In this document: positions 53,333-61,713 of the stretch, piece by piece
Numbering within the stretch: position 1 is the first letter of the stretch
Layout of the letters: every line of letters begins with the position of its first letter
Source of the DNA: Streptosporangium lutulentum
GTDB lineage: Bacteria; Actinomycetota; Actinomycetes; Streptosporangiales; Streptosporangiaceae
Length of the DNA: 64,000 nucleotides
Assembly: GCF_030811455.1 (NCBI RefSeq)
Contig: NZ_JAUSQU010000001.1
Location: 6,510,001 to 6,574,000 of the forward strand
Direction: 5' to 3'
Made by a program: the position numbers and the translations under genes
The notes under the pieces: generated by a model
What the model was told of the DNA's origin: nothing
What the model saw: the letters and a program-made list of their open reading frames with translations, nothing else
Databases searched by the model: none

Positions 53333-54589
53333 GTGGATCACTCCGACCACACCCTGCTCCAGGCAGGCGGCCAGACTGCTATCTCCGACCGGATGCGCGA
53401 GCTCCTCGCCCGCGCGGCACAGGATCACGTCTACGAGCAGCGGACCCAGGGCGCGGTGCTGGACGAGATCCGCCAGCGCCTCGAAGGCATGGAGTGGTTG
53501 CTGCGGGAGGTCAGGGAGCGTGAGCTCGGCGGGCTGAGCGGCACGCTGGAGTCCGTCCACGGCCGCCTCGACGACATCTCCGTCCGCCCGCCGGCCTGGG
53601 CGGAGGGCCTGGCCCAGCACGTCGAGGCGGTCCGCGACCACGTGGACGCCGTGGGCGAGCGCGTCGGCTCCCTCGGCCAGCAGGTCGACTCCGTCCGCGA
53701 CCGGGTCACCCCCCTCGTCGAGCTGCCGAGCCTCTGGACCGACATCGGCACCGTCGGCGAGAGCGTGGACGAGGCGCTCACCCGCCTGCAGACCATCACG
53801 GACGCCGCCCAGGGCGCCGACGACCGGCTGAAGGAGCTGACCGAGAATTTCGGCCGTCTCCAGTCGCACATGGAGGTCGCGGCCCACCGGTTCACCCGCC
53901 TGGACCGGTCGCTGGCCGACCTCGTCCAGCGCGCCGGGCGTCTGGAGTCCGGGATCCTCGAACTTCCCGCGAACGTGCGGGAGGCCGTCGACGGCGCGGC
54001 CGACCGCCTGCTCGCCGCCGTCGAGGAGATGAACGGCAGGATCGACCTGCTCGCGCCCCGGATCGACGACCGGGCCGACGGCGTCGAGAGCCGCATCGCC
54101 CGGCTGGACGGCCGCCAGATCATCGTCGAGGGCCGTTTCGACACGATCGACGAGCGCCTCGACGACATCGAGGGCCGCGTCACCAGCCGGATCGAGGTGA
54201 TCGACGCCCGGCTGTGCGCCCTGGACGGCCGCGCGGAGAAGACCGCCGAGCGTCTGGAGTGCGTGGACGAGCGCGTCGACAGGCTTCCCTTCACCCTCGA
54301 CATCGACGGCGTGCACAAGAACGTCGGCGCGCTCCTCGACATCCAGACCGATGGTCAGGGCAGACGCTTCGACTCCCTGGACGAGCACGTCGCCCGCGCG
54401 GAGGCCGCCCTGGCCCCGCTGGCCGACATGCTCCGCGCCCAGCCCGACCGCGCCCAGCTCTCCGAGGCCCTCGGCGCGATCGTGGAGCCCGTCCGCACCG
54501 ACCTCACCCGCCGGCTCGGCGCCCTTGAGGAGACCATGCTGGCCCTCGCCGAGGCACTCCTGCGCCCCACCCGCGCCGACAAAGACTGA
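53333..54589 (+). CDS. Long coiled-coil protein
   Basis: The GTG at 53333, seven bases after AAGGAG, gives 418 residues. Almost the entire protein is predicted helix with heptads (IRQRLEGMEWLLREVRERELG, RQIIVEGRFDTIDERLDDIE, GRVTSRIEVIDARLCALDGR). Repeated G-R-x-x-x-I-D-x-R-L-x-x-I segments recur. There is no membrane segment or enzyme motif. It could be a scaffold or cytoskeletal element; I cannot assign it. A weak -35-like TTGACA is upstream but no convincing -10. Confidence 0.6.
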   Translation: MDHSDHTLLQAGGQTAISDRMRELLARAAQDHVYEQRTQGAVLDEIRQRLEGMEWLLREVRERELGGLSGTLESVHGRLDDISVRPPAWAEGLAQHVEAVRDHVDAVGERVGSLGQQVDSVRDRVTPLVELPSLWTDIGTVGESVDEALTRLQTITDAAQGADDRLKELTENFGRLQSHMEVAAHRFTRLDRSLADLVQRAGRLESGILELPANVREAVDGAADRLLAAVEEMNGRIDLLAPRIDDRADGVESRIARLDGRQIIVEGRFDTIDERLDDIEGRVTSRIEVIDARLCALDGRAEKTAERLECVDERVDRLPFTLDIDGVHKNVGALLDIQTDGQGRRFDSLDEHVARAEAALAPLADMLRAQPDRAQLSEALGAIVEPVRTDLTRRLGALEETMLALAEALLRPTRADKD

Positions 54590-54639
54590 TCACCGGCGCA
54601 CGTCCTCCGGCCGCCGGGCGGCGTGCCGCGCCTCCGTCC

Positions 54640-55134
54640 TCAGGTCGGACGACACGTCGCCGCCTCGGGACACAGGTTGTCCCGGACCGTCGCGAGCAGG
54701 GACGACAGCACGTCGATCTGCTCGGGCCCCAGCCCCTGGGTCATCCGCCGGTGGGCTTCCCTCATCACCCTGCGAATCTCCGGCCGTAGCGCGTCTCCCG
54801 CGGGCGTGATCTCCACGACGCTGATGCGCCGGTTGGTCGGGCAGGGACTGCGGCTGACGAACCCACTGCGTTCGAGGCGTTGCAGGCTCTTGGTCATCGT
54901 TGACACGTCGATGCCGAGGATCTTCGCCAGGGCGTTCTGCGACTTCGGGCCGTGCTCCGCGAGCGCGTTCACCACGCGTTCCTGACCCGGGTAGAGGTCG
55001 ATCTCCGCGAGAAGAGCGGCGAGCAGCACGCGATGACCACGCGTCGTCTGGGCCATCAGGCAGCTCAGATCGTTGTCGTACTCCCCGCTCATCGTGACCG
55101 CATCGACGTGCTCGGCGAGCAGCGGCTCCGCCAT
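54640..55134 (-). CDS. MarR-family transcriptional regulator
   Basis: From the ATG at 55134 (AAGGAT site) the product has 164 residues with the MarR winged helix: ALAEHGPKSQNALAKILGID, VSTMTKSLQRLERSGFVSRS and the wing PCPTNRRISVVEITPAG. Flanking helices make the dimer interface. Several copies of TTGGTCGGCCAA between it and the divergent ene-reductase gene are the likely operators, so it probably represses both and responds to an electrophile or phenolic compound. Confidence 0.88.
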   Translation of the reverse strand: MAEPLLAEHVDAVTMSGEYDNDLSCLMAQTTRGHRVLLAALLAEIDLYPGQERVVNALAEHGPKSQNALAKILGIDVSTMTKSLQRLERSGFVSRSPCPTNRRISVVEITPAGDALRPEIRRVMREAHRRMTQGLGPEQIDVLSSLLATVRDNLCPEAATCRPT

Positions 55135-55174
55135 ATCAGGATCCTTCCGTCGCCCCGAGCCTACCGCTTGCATA

Positions 55175-55227
55175 TTGGTCGGCCAAGTTGTAGAACTGAC
55201 CATTGGTCGGCCAAGTTGGTCGGCCAT
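55175..55227. promoter_or_regulatory. Repeated TTGGTCGGCCAA operators
   Basis: TTGGTCGGCCAA occurs at 55175-55186 and 55203-55214 and, with one change, at 55216-55227. The spacing is 28 and 13 bases. The sites lie between the MarR gene and the ene-reductase, and the last overlaps the ene-reductase leader. Confidence 0.75.
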
Positions 55228-55242
55228 GAAAGGAACCGGGAC

Positions 55243-56301
55243 ATGTCTTTCTCACCGTTCACGCTCGACGGACTCCAGCTCCCCAACCGTCTCGTGATGG
55301 CCCCCATGACCCGTTCACGGGCCTACGTCGACGGAATCCCCTCCTCCCTGACCGCTCTTTACTACGCCCAGCGGGCCTCCGCCGGCCTGATCATCACCGA
55401 GGGGATCCAGCCGAGCCAGGCCGGCAAGGGTTACATGAACACTCCGGGCCTGTACACCGACGAGCAGGTGGCCGGCTGGCGAGAGGTCACGGACGCCGTC
55501 CACGCGGCGGGCGGCCGGATCTTCGCCCAGCTCATGCACGCCGGCCGGATCGGCCACCCCGACAACACCGGCGGGATGCCGGTCGGGCCGTCCGCCGTAC
55601 GGCCCTCGACGCAGATGTTCACGCCGAACGGCATGCAGGACATTCCGGTCCCCGTGGAGCTGTCCACCTCCGAGGTCGAGGCGACCGTTCAGGACTTCGC
55701 CGCCGCCGCCGTCCGCGCCGTCGACGCCGGCTTCGACGGGGTCGAGCTGCACGGCGCGAACGGCTACCTCATCCACCAGTTCCTGTCGCAGAACGCCAAC
55801 CTGCGCGAGGACGGCTTCGGCGGATCCGTGGACGGCAGGATCAGGTTCGCCGTGGAGACCGCCCAGGCGGTCGCGAAGGCGATCGGCGCGTCCCGGGTGG
55901 GCATCAGGATCTCCCCCGGAAACGGCGCCGGAGACCTGGTCGAGGACGACCTGCACGAGGTCTACCCGGCGCTGGTCTCGGCACTGGCCGGACTCGACCT
56001 GGCCTATCTGCACCTCGTGGCGAGCTCCTCGGACGAGCTCAACGGGCGGATCCGCGCGCTCTGGCCGAACGCGCTCATCGTCAACGACTCCTCACTCGGC
56101 GATCCGGCCGCCACCGTGGCCCACTGGCTGGACCGCGGCGCCGACCTGGTCTCGCTGGGCAAGTCCTTCCTGGCCAACCCCGACCTGCCGATCCGCCTGC
56201 GCCTGGGCGCGACGCTCAACGAGGCCGACTTCACCACGGCCTTCGGCGGCGACCACCGCGGCTACACCGACTACCCGACGCTCGCCCTTCACTCCGCCTA
56301 G
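55243..56301 (+). CDS. Alkene reductase, Old Yellow Enzyme family
   Basis: The ATG at 55243 (GAAAGGAA site) gives 352 residues. The FMN barrel shows LDGLQLPNRLVMAPMTRSRA, ASAGLIITEGIQPSQAGKGY, AQLMHAGRIGHPDN, DGVELHGANGYLIHQFLSQN and the His-x-x-Asn pair (here HGANGYL). Flavin and catalytic residues resemble xenobiotic reductases and NemA. It would reduce activated C=C bonds using NAD(P)H, typically for electrophile detoxification. It is divergent from a MarR regulator. Confidence 0.92.
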   Translation: MSFSPFTLDGLQLPNRLVMAPMTRSRAYVDGIPSSLTALYYAQRASAGLIITEGIQPSQAGKGYMNTPGLYTDEQVAGWREVTDAVHAAGGRIFAQLMHAGRIGHPDNTGGMPVGPSAVRPSTQMFTPNGMQDIPVPVELSTSEVEATVQDFAAAAVRAVDAGFDGVELHGANGYLIHQFLSQNANLREDGFGGSVDGRIRFAVETAQAVAKAIGASRVGIRISPGNGAGDLVEDDLHEVYPALVSALAGLDLAYLHLVASSSDELNGRIRALWPNALIVNDSSLGDPAATVAHWLDRGADLVSLGKSFLANPDLPIRLRLGATLNEADFTTAFGGDHRGYTDYPTLALHSA

Positions 56302-56322
56302 AGCGCGTGGGCGGCGGACACG

Positions 56323-56367
56323 CGTCCGCCCGCCCCCGCTCCGCTCGGGAACGGGGGCGGACGGACG
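56323..56367. terminator. Bidirectional terminator between ene-reductase and tsaD
   Basis: CGTCCG-C-CCGCCCCCG (56323-56338) pairs with CGGGGGCGG-A-CGGACG (56352-56367) with a single mismatch. Both flanking genes converge on it. Confidence 0.8.
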
Positions 56368-56371
56368 GCGG

Positions 56372-57403
56372 TCAGACGTGGACGGTGGTGATCGGCAGGG
56401 AGGAGTCCGCCGGGATGTCCAGCCGGGACGGCGCGGCGCCGGCCGCCACGAGGTCGGAGCCCAGCGCGGCGACCATGGCCCCGTTGTCGGTGCACAGTCC
56501 CGGGCTGGGGACGCGGAGCCGTACGCCGGCCGCGTCGCAGCGTTCCTGGGCGAGGGCCCGCAGCCGGGAGTTGGCGGCCACGCCACCGCCGATCAGCAGG
56601 TCCTGGACGCCGTACTTCGCGCACGCCTGCAGGGCCTTGCGGGTCAGCACGTCGACGACCGCCTCCTGGAACGACGCCGCCACGTCGGGCACGTGGATCG
56701 ACTCGCCGGACCGCTCCTTGGCCTCGACCCACCGTGCCACGGCGGTCTTCAGGCCGGAGAACGAGAAGTCGAGCGTCCCGTCGTCGCGCTTGCCACGGGG
56801 GAACGCGACGGCCGTGCCGGACCCCTCCTTGGCCGCCCGGTCGATGTAGGGACCGCCGGGGAACGGCAGGCCGAGCACGCGGGCCACCTTGTCGAACGCC
56901 TCACCCGCGGCGTCGTCCACCGTGGACCCCAGCGAGACGACGTCCTTGGCCACGTCGGGCACCAGCAGCAGGGACGAGTGCCCTCCCGAGACCAGCAGGG
57001 CGATGCACGGCTTGGGCAGGGCGCCGTGTTCGAGCTGGTCCACGGCCACGTGGGCGGCCAGGTGGTTGACGCCGTACAACGGCAGGCCCAGGCCCAGCGA
57101 GTACGCCTTGGCCGCGGCGACGCCGACGAGCAGCGCGCCGGACAGGCCGGGCCCCGCGGTCACCGCGATCGCGTCGATGTCGGTGAACCGCAGACCCGCG
57201 CGCTCCAGGGCCCGCTCGACGGTCGGCGTCATCGCCTCCAGGTGCGCCCTGGAGGCGACCTCGGGCACCACCCCGCCGAAGCGGGCGTGCTGCTCGACGC
57301 TGGACGCGATCGTGTTGGCCAGCAGGGTGTGTCCCCGGACGATGCCCACCCCTGTCTCGTCACAGGAGGTCTCGATGCCCAGGACCAGAGGTTCGTCACG
57401 CAT
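56372..57403 (-). CDS. tsaD: tRNA N6-adenosine threonylcarbamoyltransferase
   Basis: This 343-residue ASKHA-fold protein is the catalytic subunit of t6A37 tRNA modification with TsaB and TsaE. It has [20 protein letters not shown], the metal-binding NHLAAHVAV (two His), [38 protein letters not shown], and [13 protein letters not shown]. The ATG overlaps the end of rimI by eight bases, showing coupling. In mycobacteria the same trio tsaD-rimI-tsaB is present. Confidence 0.96.
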   Translation of the reverse strand: MRDEPLVLGIETSCDETGVGIVRGHTLLANTIASSVEQHARFGGVVPEVASRAHLEAMTPTVERALERAGLRFTDIDAIAVTAGPGLSGALLVGVAAAKAYSLGLGLPLYGVNHLAAHVAVDQLEHGALPKPCIALLVSGGHSSLLLVPDVAKDVVSLGSTVDDAAGEAFDKVARVLGLPFPGGPYIDRAAKEGSGTAVAFPRGKRDDGTLDFSFSGLKTAVARWVEAKERSGESIHVPDVAASFQEAVVDVLTRKALQACAKYGVQDLLIGGGVAANSRLRALAQERCDAAGVRLRVPSPGLCTDNGAMVAALGSDLVAAGAAPSRLDIPADSSLPITTVHV

Positions 57404-57848
57404 TGAGGTCCTTCTTCATCATGATCGCGTCGGTGCCGTCCTCGTAGTAGCGGCGGCGCACGCCGATCTCCTCGAACCCGAAACCGCTGTACACCGCCTG
57501 CGCGCCCGGGTTGTCGGCGCGCACCTCCAGGAAGATCGACTGCGCGCCCCGCCGTACGGCCTCGGACAGCAGCTCGGTCAGCATGGCGCTGCCGATGCCG
57601 GTCCGCCGCCACCCGGACAGGACGGCGATGGTCTGCACGTCCGCCTGGTCCCCCGCCGCGAACAGCCCGGCGTAGCCGACGATCTCGTCGTCCACCAGGG
57701 CCACCACGTAGTGCCGCGTCCTGGGCTGATCGTTGAGTTCGCCGCGGAGCATGCCCTCGCTCCACGCGTCCGCGGGAAAGGTCTCCTGCTCGATCTTCAT
57801 GACCGCGGGCAGGTCGTCCGCGGTCATCCGGCGCAGCACAGCGGTCAC
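57396..57848 (-). CDS. rimI: GNAT acetyltransferase RimI-like
   Basis: The GTG at 57848 overlaps the tsaB stop (GTGA) and gives 150 residues. The GNAT fold shows [40 protein letters not shown] and the acetyl-CoA motif [20 protein letters not shown], with [20 protein letters not shown]. RimI acetylates N-termini such as that of ribosomal protein S18 in E. coli; here proximity to TsaB/TsaD is the usual context. Confidence 0.93.
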   Translation of the reverse strand: MTAVLRRMTADDLPAVMKIEQETFPADAWSEGMLRGELNDQPRTRHYVVALVDDEIVGYAGLFAAGDQADVQTIAVLSGWRRTGIGSAMLTELLSEAVRRGAQSIFLEVRADNPGAQAVYSGFGFEEIGVRRRYYEDGTDAIMMKKDLNA

Positions 57849-58528
57849 GAGGAGACCTTCTTGGGCGGCGAGGGCACCTTGGCGTCGGGGCGGCGCAGGT
57901 AGATCGGAAGCGGCAGGCTCAGCACGGGATGCGTGCCGCTCTCGACCACCTCCCGGACCCCCCGCTCGCCGAGCTGCTCGACGGCCAGCGCCGCCAGCGC
58001 GCCCGCGAAGGGATACTCCGGCGCGTCCAGCAGGCGGGCGGCGCCGACGATCTCGGCGTACAGCCGTGCGCCGGCGCCGACCAGCGGGATCTCCCCGGGC
58101 AACTCCCGGGGCGCGTCCACCGCGGGCCCGGACAACCGGGTCCGGAGGTCCTGGTAGTGGCCCCAGAACACCTCCTTGCGCCGGGCGTCGGTGGCCACCA
58201 GGAACGGCTCGGTCAGCCCGCTGCCGTAGGCGATGGCGTCGAGCGTGCACACGCCGTACGCCGGGACGCCCAGCGACGTCGCGAGGGCCTGGGCGGTCAT
58301 CAGACCGACCCTCAGGCCGGTGTAGGGACCGGGCCCGGAGCCGGCGACGACGACGGTGACGTCGCGGAGCGAGGCTCCGGACTCCCGCAGGACCGTCTCG
58401 ATCGTGGGCACGAGCAACTCACCGTGGCGACGTGCGTCAACCGTCGTCGACTCGGCGAGAACCCTCTCGCCGTCGTGCAGCGCTGCGGTGACGGCGGGGG
58501 TCGCGGTATCAAAAGCCAGGACCAGCAC
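57845..58528 (-). CDS. tsaB: tRNA threonylcarbamoyladenosine biosynthesis protein TsaB
   Basis: This 227-residue protein is the ASKHA partner of TsaD: LVLAFDTATPAVTAALHDGE, RRHGELLVPTIETVLRESGA and VVVAGSGPGPYTGLRVGLMT with AQALATSLGVPAYGVCTLDA. The GPGPYTGLRVG motif is diagnostic. It lacks a functional ATP site, as known for the family. It is the first of the three-gene unit tsaB-rimI-tsaD. Confidence 0.95.
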   Translation of the reverse strand: MLVLAFDTATPAVTAALHDGERVLAESTTVDARRHGELLVPTIETVLRESGASLRDVTVVVAGSGPGPYTGLRVGLMTAQALATSLGVPAYGVCTLDAIAYGSGLTEPFLVATDARRKEVFWGHYQDLRTRLSGPAVDAPRELPGEIPLVGAGARLYAEIVGAARLLDAPEYPFAGALAALAVEQLGERGVREVVESGTHPVLSLPLPIYLRRPDAKVPSPPKKVSS

Positions 58529-58698
58529 GAACAGTTAGCCTAGTCCGTTCTCCGACCTCCTCTTCGACGAGAACGCCGAACAGGCCTTCTTCCCGTCCCG
58601 CTTCCCGTCCCACGGGACACTCCCGCACCGCCCCTCACCTCCGATGCGGAGATCCCGGAGCGCCGGCCCGGATCCCGGCGGCGAGGCGGCGGGCCGTC

Positions 58699-59250
58699 TC
58701 AGGTTTTGACGAGGGTGGCGTAGACGATGAGGTTGTCCTCGTATTCGTGCCTGTCCCAGTCGAATTCGCCCCCGCAGGTGATCAGCCGGAGGCCGTCCTC
58801 AAGATAGACCTTGTCGGCGGGGAACTCGTTCTTGCTCACCCGCTCGACGGAGTCCACCCGGTACTGGGCGACCTTGCCGTCACTCCGCATGATCTTGATG
58901 GCCTGCCCCTCCCGCATGTCCTTGAGCTTGTAGAAGACCGCCGGGGCGGTCTTGGTGTCCACATGCCCGAGGATCACCGCGGGACCCTGGTCGCCGGGGA
59001 CCACGCTGTCCTTGACCCAGCCCGCGGTCTGCGGCTTCTCGTACGGCGGAAGCTCGACCGCGCCGTTCGTCACGCCCAGCTTCATCAGGGGCGCCTTGAT
59101 GCCCAGGGACGGGATGTCGATGCGGCTGGGCACGACCGCGACGCGAGGGGGCGGTTTCTCCTCACCGCCGCCCCTGTTGAACGCGACCAGCACGACACCG
59201 GTGATGACTCCGGCCAGGACGATCCGTGACCAGCGAGTGGGTTCTGCCAT
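58699..59250 (-). CDS. Class F sortase
   Basis: This 183-residue protein has one N-terminal membrane anchor (WSRIVLAGVITGVVLVAFNR) and the sortase domain: IPSLGIKAPLMKLGVTNGAV, VILGHVDTKTAPAVFYKLKD (catalytic His), LRLITCGGEFDW (catalytic Cys) and RHEYEDNLIVYATL (Arg). It belongs to the actinobacterial class E/F group. It cleaves a sorting signal at the cell surface. The adjacent upstream gene, six bases away, encodes a protein with an APETG motif near its C-terminus, the likely substrate. Confidence 0.92.
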   Translation of the reverse strand: MAEPTRWSRIVLAGVITGVVLVAFNRGGGEEKPPPRVAVVPSRIDIPSLGIKAPLMKLGVTNGAVELPPYEKPQTAGWVKDSVVPGDQGPAVILGHVDTKTAPAVFYKLKDMREGQAIKIMRSDGKVAQYRVDSVERVSKNEFPADKVYLEDGLRLITCGGEFDWDRHEYEDNLIVYATLVKT

Positions 59251-59256
59251 CGCGGC

Positions 59257-59898
59257 CTACGAGCGACGGCGACGTACGACCGCGACGCCGATGCCGCCCG
59301 CGAGTGCCGCTCCGAGCAGGAGGCCGCTCATACCGAGCGGCATGCTCGAGTCTTCGGGGCCGCCGGCCGCGGTGCCGCCACCGCCCGTCTCCGGCGCCCT
59401 GGTGCTGATGACGGTCCTGGTGGTGGTGGGCCTGGGCCTGGGGGTCGACGTGGTGGCCGCCACGATCCTGAGGCTGGCCTTGCCGGTGTCGTTGGTCCCC
59501 TCGCACCTGGCGTTGATCTCGTAGATGCCCACCTCGGTGCCGGCCGCGACCGTGGCCTGTCCGCGGACCCACGGCCGCGGGGTGGGCGTGGCGGTGGCCG
59601 AGGGATCGGGGGTGGGCGTCGCCAGGATCGGATCGAGGGCGACCGGGCTGAAAATCTTGGAGGAGGCGGTGCCCCGATGCTCGGGTCCCCCCTGGGGGAT
59701 CGGGCAGTTCGCCAGCACCCACACCTTGTCTCCGGCCCTGGCGCGGGCCGGTTGCAGCTGAACCTCGATGTCCTGCCTGCTGATCCCCGTCGGCGTGGGC
59801 GTGCCCGTGGGGCTCCCCGAGTTCGCCTCGGCCGTGCATCCGACCATCCCGAAAAGGCTGATGGCTCCCAGAACCGCGACACGCTTGACCCTTGGCAC
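59257..59898 (-). CDS. Surface protein with lipobox and C-terminal sorting-like region
   Basis: This 213-residue protein has a lipoprotein signal with Cys21 in FGMVGCTAEA. After a Thr/Pro linker comes a beta domain (IEVQLQPARARAGDKVWVLA, VGIYEINARCEGTNDTGKAS) like that of several secreted actinobacterial proteins, a second Thr/Pro linker, and APETGGGGTAAGGPEDSSMP followed by a hydrophobic stretch (LGMSGLLLGAALAGGIGVAV) and VRRRRS. That is a sortase sorting signal layout. Lipid anchor plus sorting signal in one protein is unusual. It is in operon with the sortase. Confidence 0.8.
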   Translation of the reverse strand: MPRVKRVAVLGAISLFGMVGCTAEANSGSPTGTPTPTGISRQDIEVQLQPARARAGDKVWVLANCPIPQGGPEHRGTASSKIFSPVALDPILATPTPDPSATATPTPRPWVRGQATVAAGTEVGIYEINARCEGTNDTGKASLRIVAATTSTPRPRPTTTRTVISTRAPETGGGGTAAGGPEDSSMPLGMSGLLLGAALAGGIGVAVVRRRRS

Positions 59899-60090
59899 CG
59901 TCGAACTCCACTTCGCACTCCGGCCGACGACCCTCGCCCGGCACGATTTCCCACCTCTTACCCATTAAACATGGGCAAACCCGCCATAGTCGATCTTCGA
60001 CCTGGATGATCTATACCAAGATGGGAAGTAGTGCCAGCGTGCCAGGATTCCCTTTCCCGCGGGGGCGAATCAGATTCCTACGGGGGCGAA

Positions 60091-60543
60091 TCAGACGACA
60101 CCCTCCCAGCGCGCGCCTATCCCGCGAAGCCGTACGGTCCGGGTCTCATCGGCCTCGTCCGACTCGCCGCGGTCGATGAAGATCTCCAGCCGGTCGTCGG
60201 CGAGCCCCTCCACCAGCCCCTCGCCCCACTCCACGACCGTCACCGACTCCTCCAGCGAGGCGTCCAGGTCGAGGTCGTCGACCTCCAGGTCGCCGCCGAG
60301 CCGGTAGGCGTCCGCGTGCACCAGCGCCGGTCCGTCGGAGAGCGAGGGATGCACCCGGGCGATGACAAAGGTCGGCGAGGTGATCGGGCCCCGCACCTTG
60401 AGCCCGTCGGCGATCCCCTGGACCAGAGTCGTCTTGCCGGCACCGAGCGGCCCCGACAGTATCGCCAGGTCACCGGGACGCAGGAGAGCGGCGAGTTCCG
60501 CTCCCAGCTCCCGCATCTCCTCCGCGGTCGCCACGACTCTCAC
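60091..60543 (-). CDS. tsaE: tRNA threonylcarbamoyladenosine biosynthesis ATPase TsaE
   Basis: The GTG at 60543 gives 150 residues, the family length. It shows the P-loop ILSGPLGAGKTTLVQGIADG, then GPITSPTFVIARVH and HADAYRLGGDLEVDDL, VTVVEWGEGLVEGLADDRLE. TsaE powers the TsaB/TsaD complex. It follows the hydrolase gene by seven bases. In many actinobacteria tsaE directly follows tsaB; here the sortase pair and about 190 bases lie between them. Confidence 0.94.
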   Translation of the reverse strand: MRVVATAEEMRELGAELAALLRPGDLAILSGPLGAGKTTLVQGIADGLKVRGPITSPTFVIARVHPSLSDGPALVHADAYRLGGDLEVDDLDLDASLEESVTVVEWGEGLVEGLADDRLEIFIDRGESDEADETRTVRLRGIGARWEGVV

Positions 60544-60550
60544 GATTGCG

Positions 60551-61693
60551 TCACTCCCGTCGATCCGACCCGTCCGGGTCATCCGTACTGTCCGCGCCGC
60601 CTGTGCCGCTTGCGTCATCCGTGTCGCCCGCGTCGTCCGCGCTGTCGGCGGTCACCCGCTTGAGCAGGTCACGCAGCGCGTCGTTGACGACGGTCGGCCG
60701 CTCCAGCTGGACCAGGTGCGAGCTGTTGGGGATCTCGGCGAACTGGGCCCGGGGCAGCGCCGCCGCCATCGCCTTGCTGTGTTCGACGGGCGTCAGCCAA
60801 TCCTTGTCACCGACCATGATGGAGGTCGGCACGTCGTTCAGGACGTTCAGGGCGTTCAGTTTGTCGTGCGACATCAGCGCCGGGTAGAACTCGGCGATCA
60901 CCTCGAACGGGGTGGAGCGGATCATCGACTCCGCGAAGTCCACCACCGTGGGGCTGACGTTCTTGGAGTCGCCGAAGCCCAGGTGGCGCAGAGCGAGGAA
61001 GGCCACGTCGTTTCCCACCTGGCGGCTCCTGTCGACCAGCGTGCCACCCCGGCTGAGTATCGACACCGTGCCGGGCGTGATCTTGTGCACCGCCTTGGAC
61101 AGCAGCGCGGGCAGGCCCAGGGAGACCTCGGCCAGCTTGCCGGAGGAGGTGGAGATCAGCGCGACCCCCTTGACCCGGTCGCGGAACAGCTCGGGGTGCC
61201 GATCCGCCAGCGCCATGATCGTCATACCGCCCATGGAGTGCCCGACCAGCACGCACGGGCCGGGAACCAGCGCCTTGATCACCTCGGCGAGGTCGTCACC
61301 GAGGCGGTCGATCGTGCAGTCGCCGTCCATGGTGCGCGGCGAACGCCCGTGAGAACGCTGGTCCCACAGGACCAGGCGGTAGGAGTCGCACAGGTCGCGC
61401 CGCTGGTAGTGCCAGGAGTCGAGGTTGAGTGTGTAGCCGTGACAGAACACCACGGTCAGCGGGGCCTCCTGCAGGCCGTCCACCTCCGCGTAGAGCTCCA
61501 CGCCGTCGGAGGTGGCGACCATGACGGGGCTCCCGCGCAACTCGCCCAGCGGCTCGCTCGACTCCAGATCGGGACGGAGCCTGATACGGCCGACGGCGTA
61601 GCGCTTGGCGAAGGCCGCGGCGGCCACGCCCGCGGACGCGACACCGACGATCGCGCCCGCGATGCCGACCTTGCGCCGTGTGACAACACTCAT
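60551..61693 (-). CDS. Alpha/beta hydrolase
   Basis: From the ATG at 61693 (AGGGAG site) the product has 380 residues. A membrane-like N-terminus (VGIAGAIVGVASAGVAAAAF) precedes the hydrolase core: VVFCHGYTLNLDSWHYQRRD (oxyanion), nucleophile Ser in LVGHSMGGMTIMALADRHPE, acid in MVGDKDWLTPVEHS, His in IPNSSHLVQLERP. The C-terminus is Asp-rich (SADDAGDTDDASGTGGADST). The gene sits between alr and tsaE, as in mycobacteria (Rv3423c region). It may be membrane-anchored or secreted; substrate unknown. Confidence 0.85.
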   Translation of the reverse strand: MSVVTRRKVGIAGAIVGVASAGVAAAAFAKRYAVGRIRLRPDLESSEPLGELRGSPVMVATSDGVELYAEVDGLQEAPLTVVFCHGYTLNLDSWHYQRRDLCDSYRLVLWDQRSHGRSPRTMDGDCTIDRLGDDLAEVIKALVPGPCVLVGHSMGGMTIMALADRHPELFRDRVKGVALISTSSGKLAEVSLGLPALLSKAVHKITPGTVSILSRGGTLVDRSRQVGNDVAFLALRHLGFGDSKNVSPTVVDFAESMIRSTPFEVIAEFYPALMSHDKLNALNVLNDVPTSIMVGDKDWLTPVEHSKAMAAALPRAQFAEIPNSSHLVQLERPTVVNDALRDLLKRVTADSADDAGDTDDASGTGGADSTDDPDGSDRRE

Positions 61694-61713
61694 GCGACTC
61701 CCTGAAATGCCTC

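Noticed and set aside
60061-60095. Direct repeat GGGGGCGAATCAGA twice with 21-bp period before tsaE stop
   Set aside because: Two short copies in a non-coding gap; too little to support a function.
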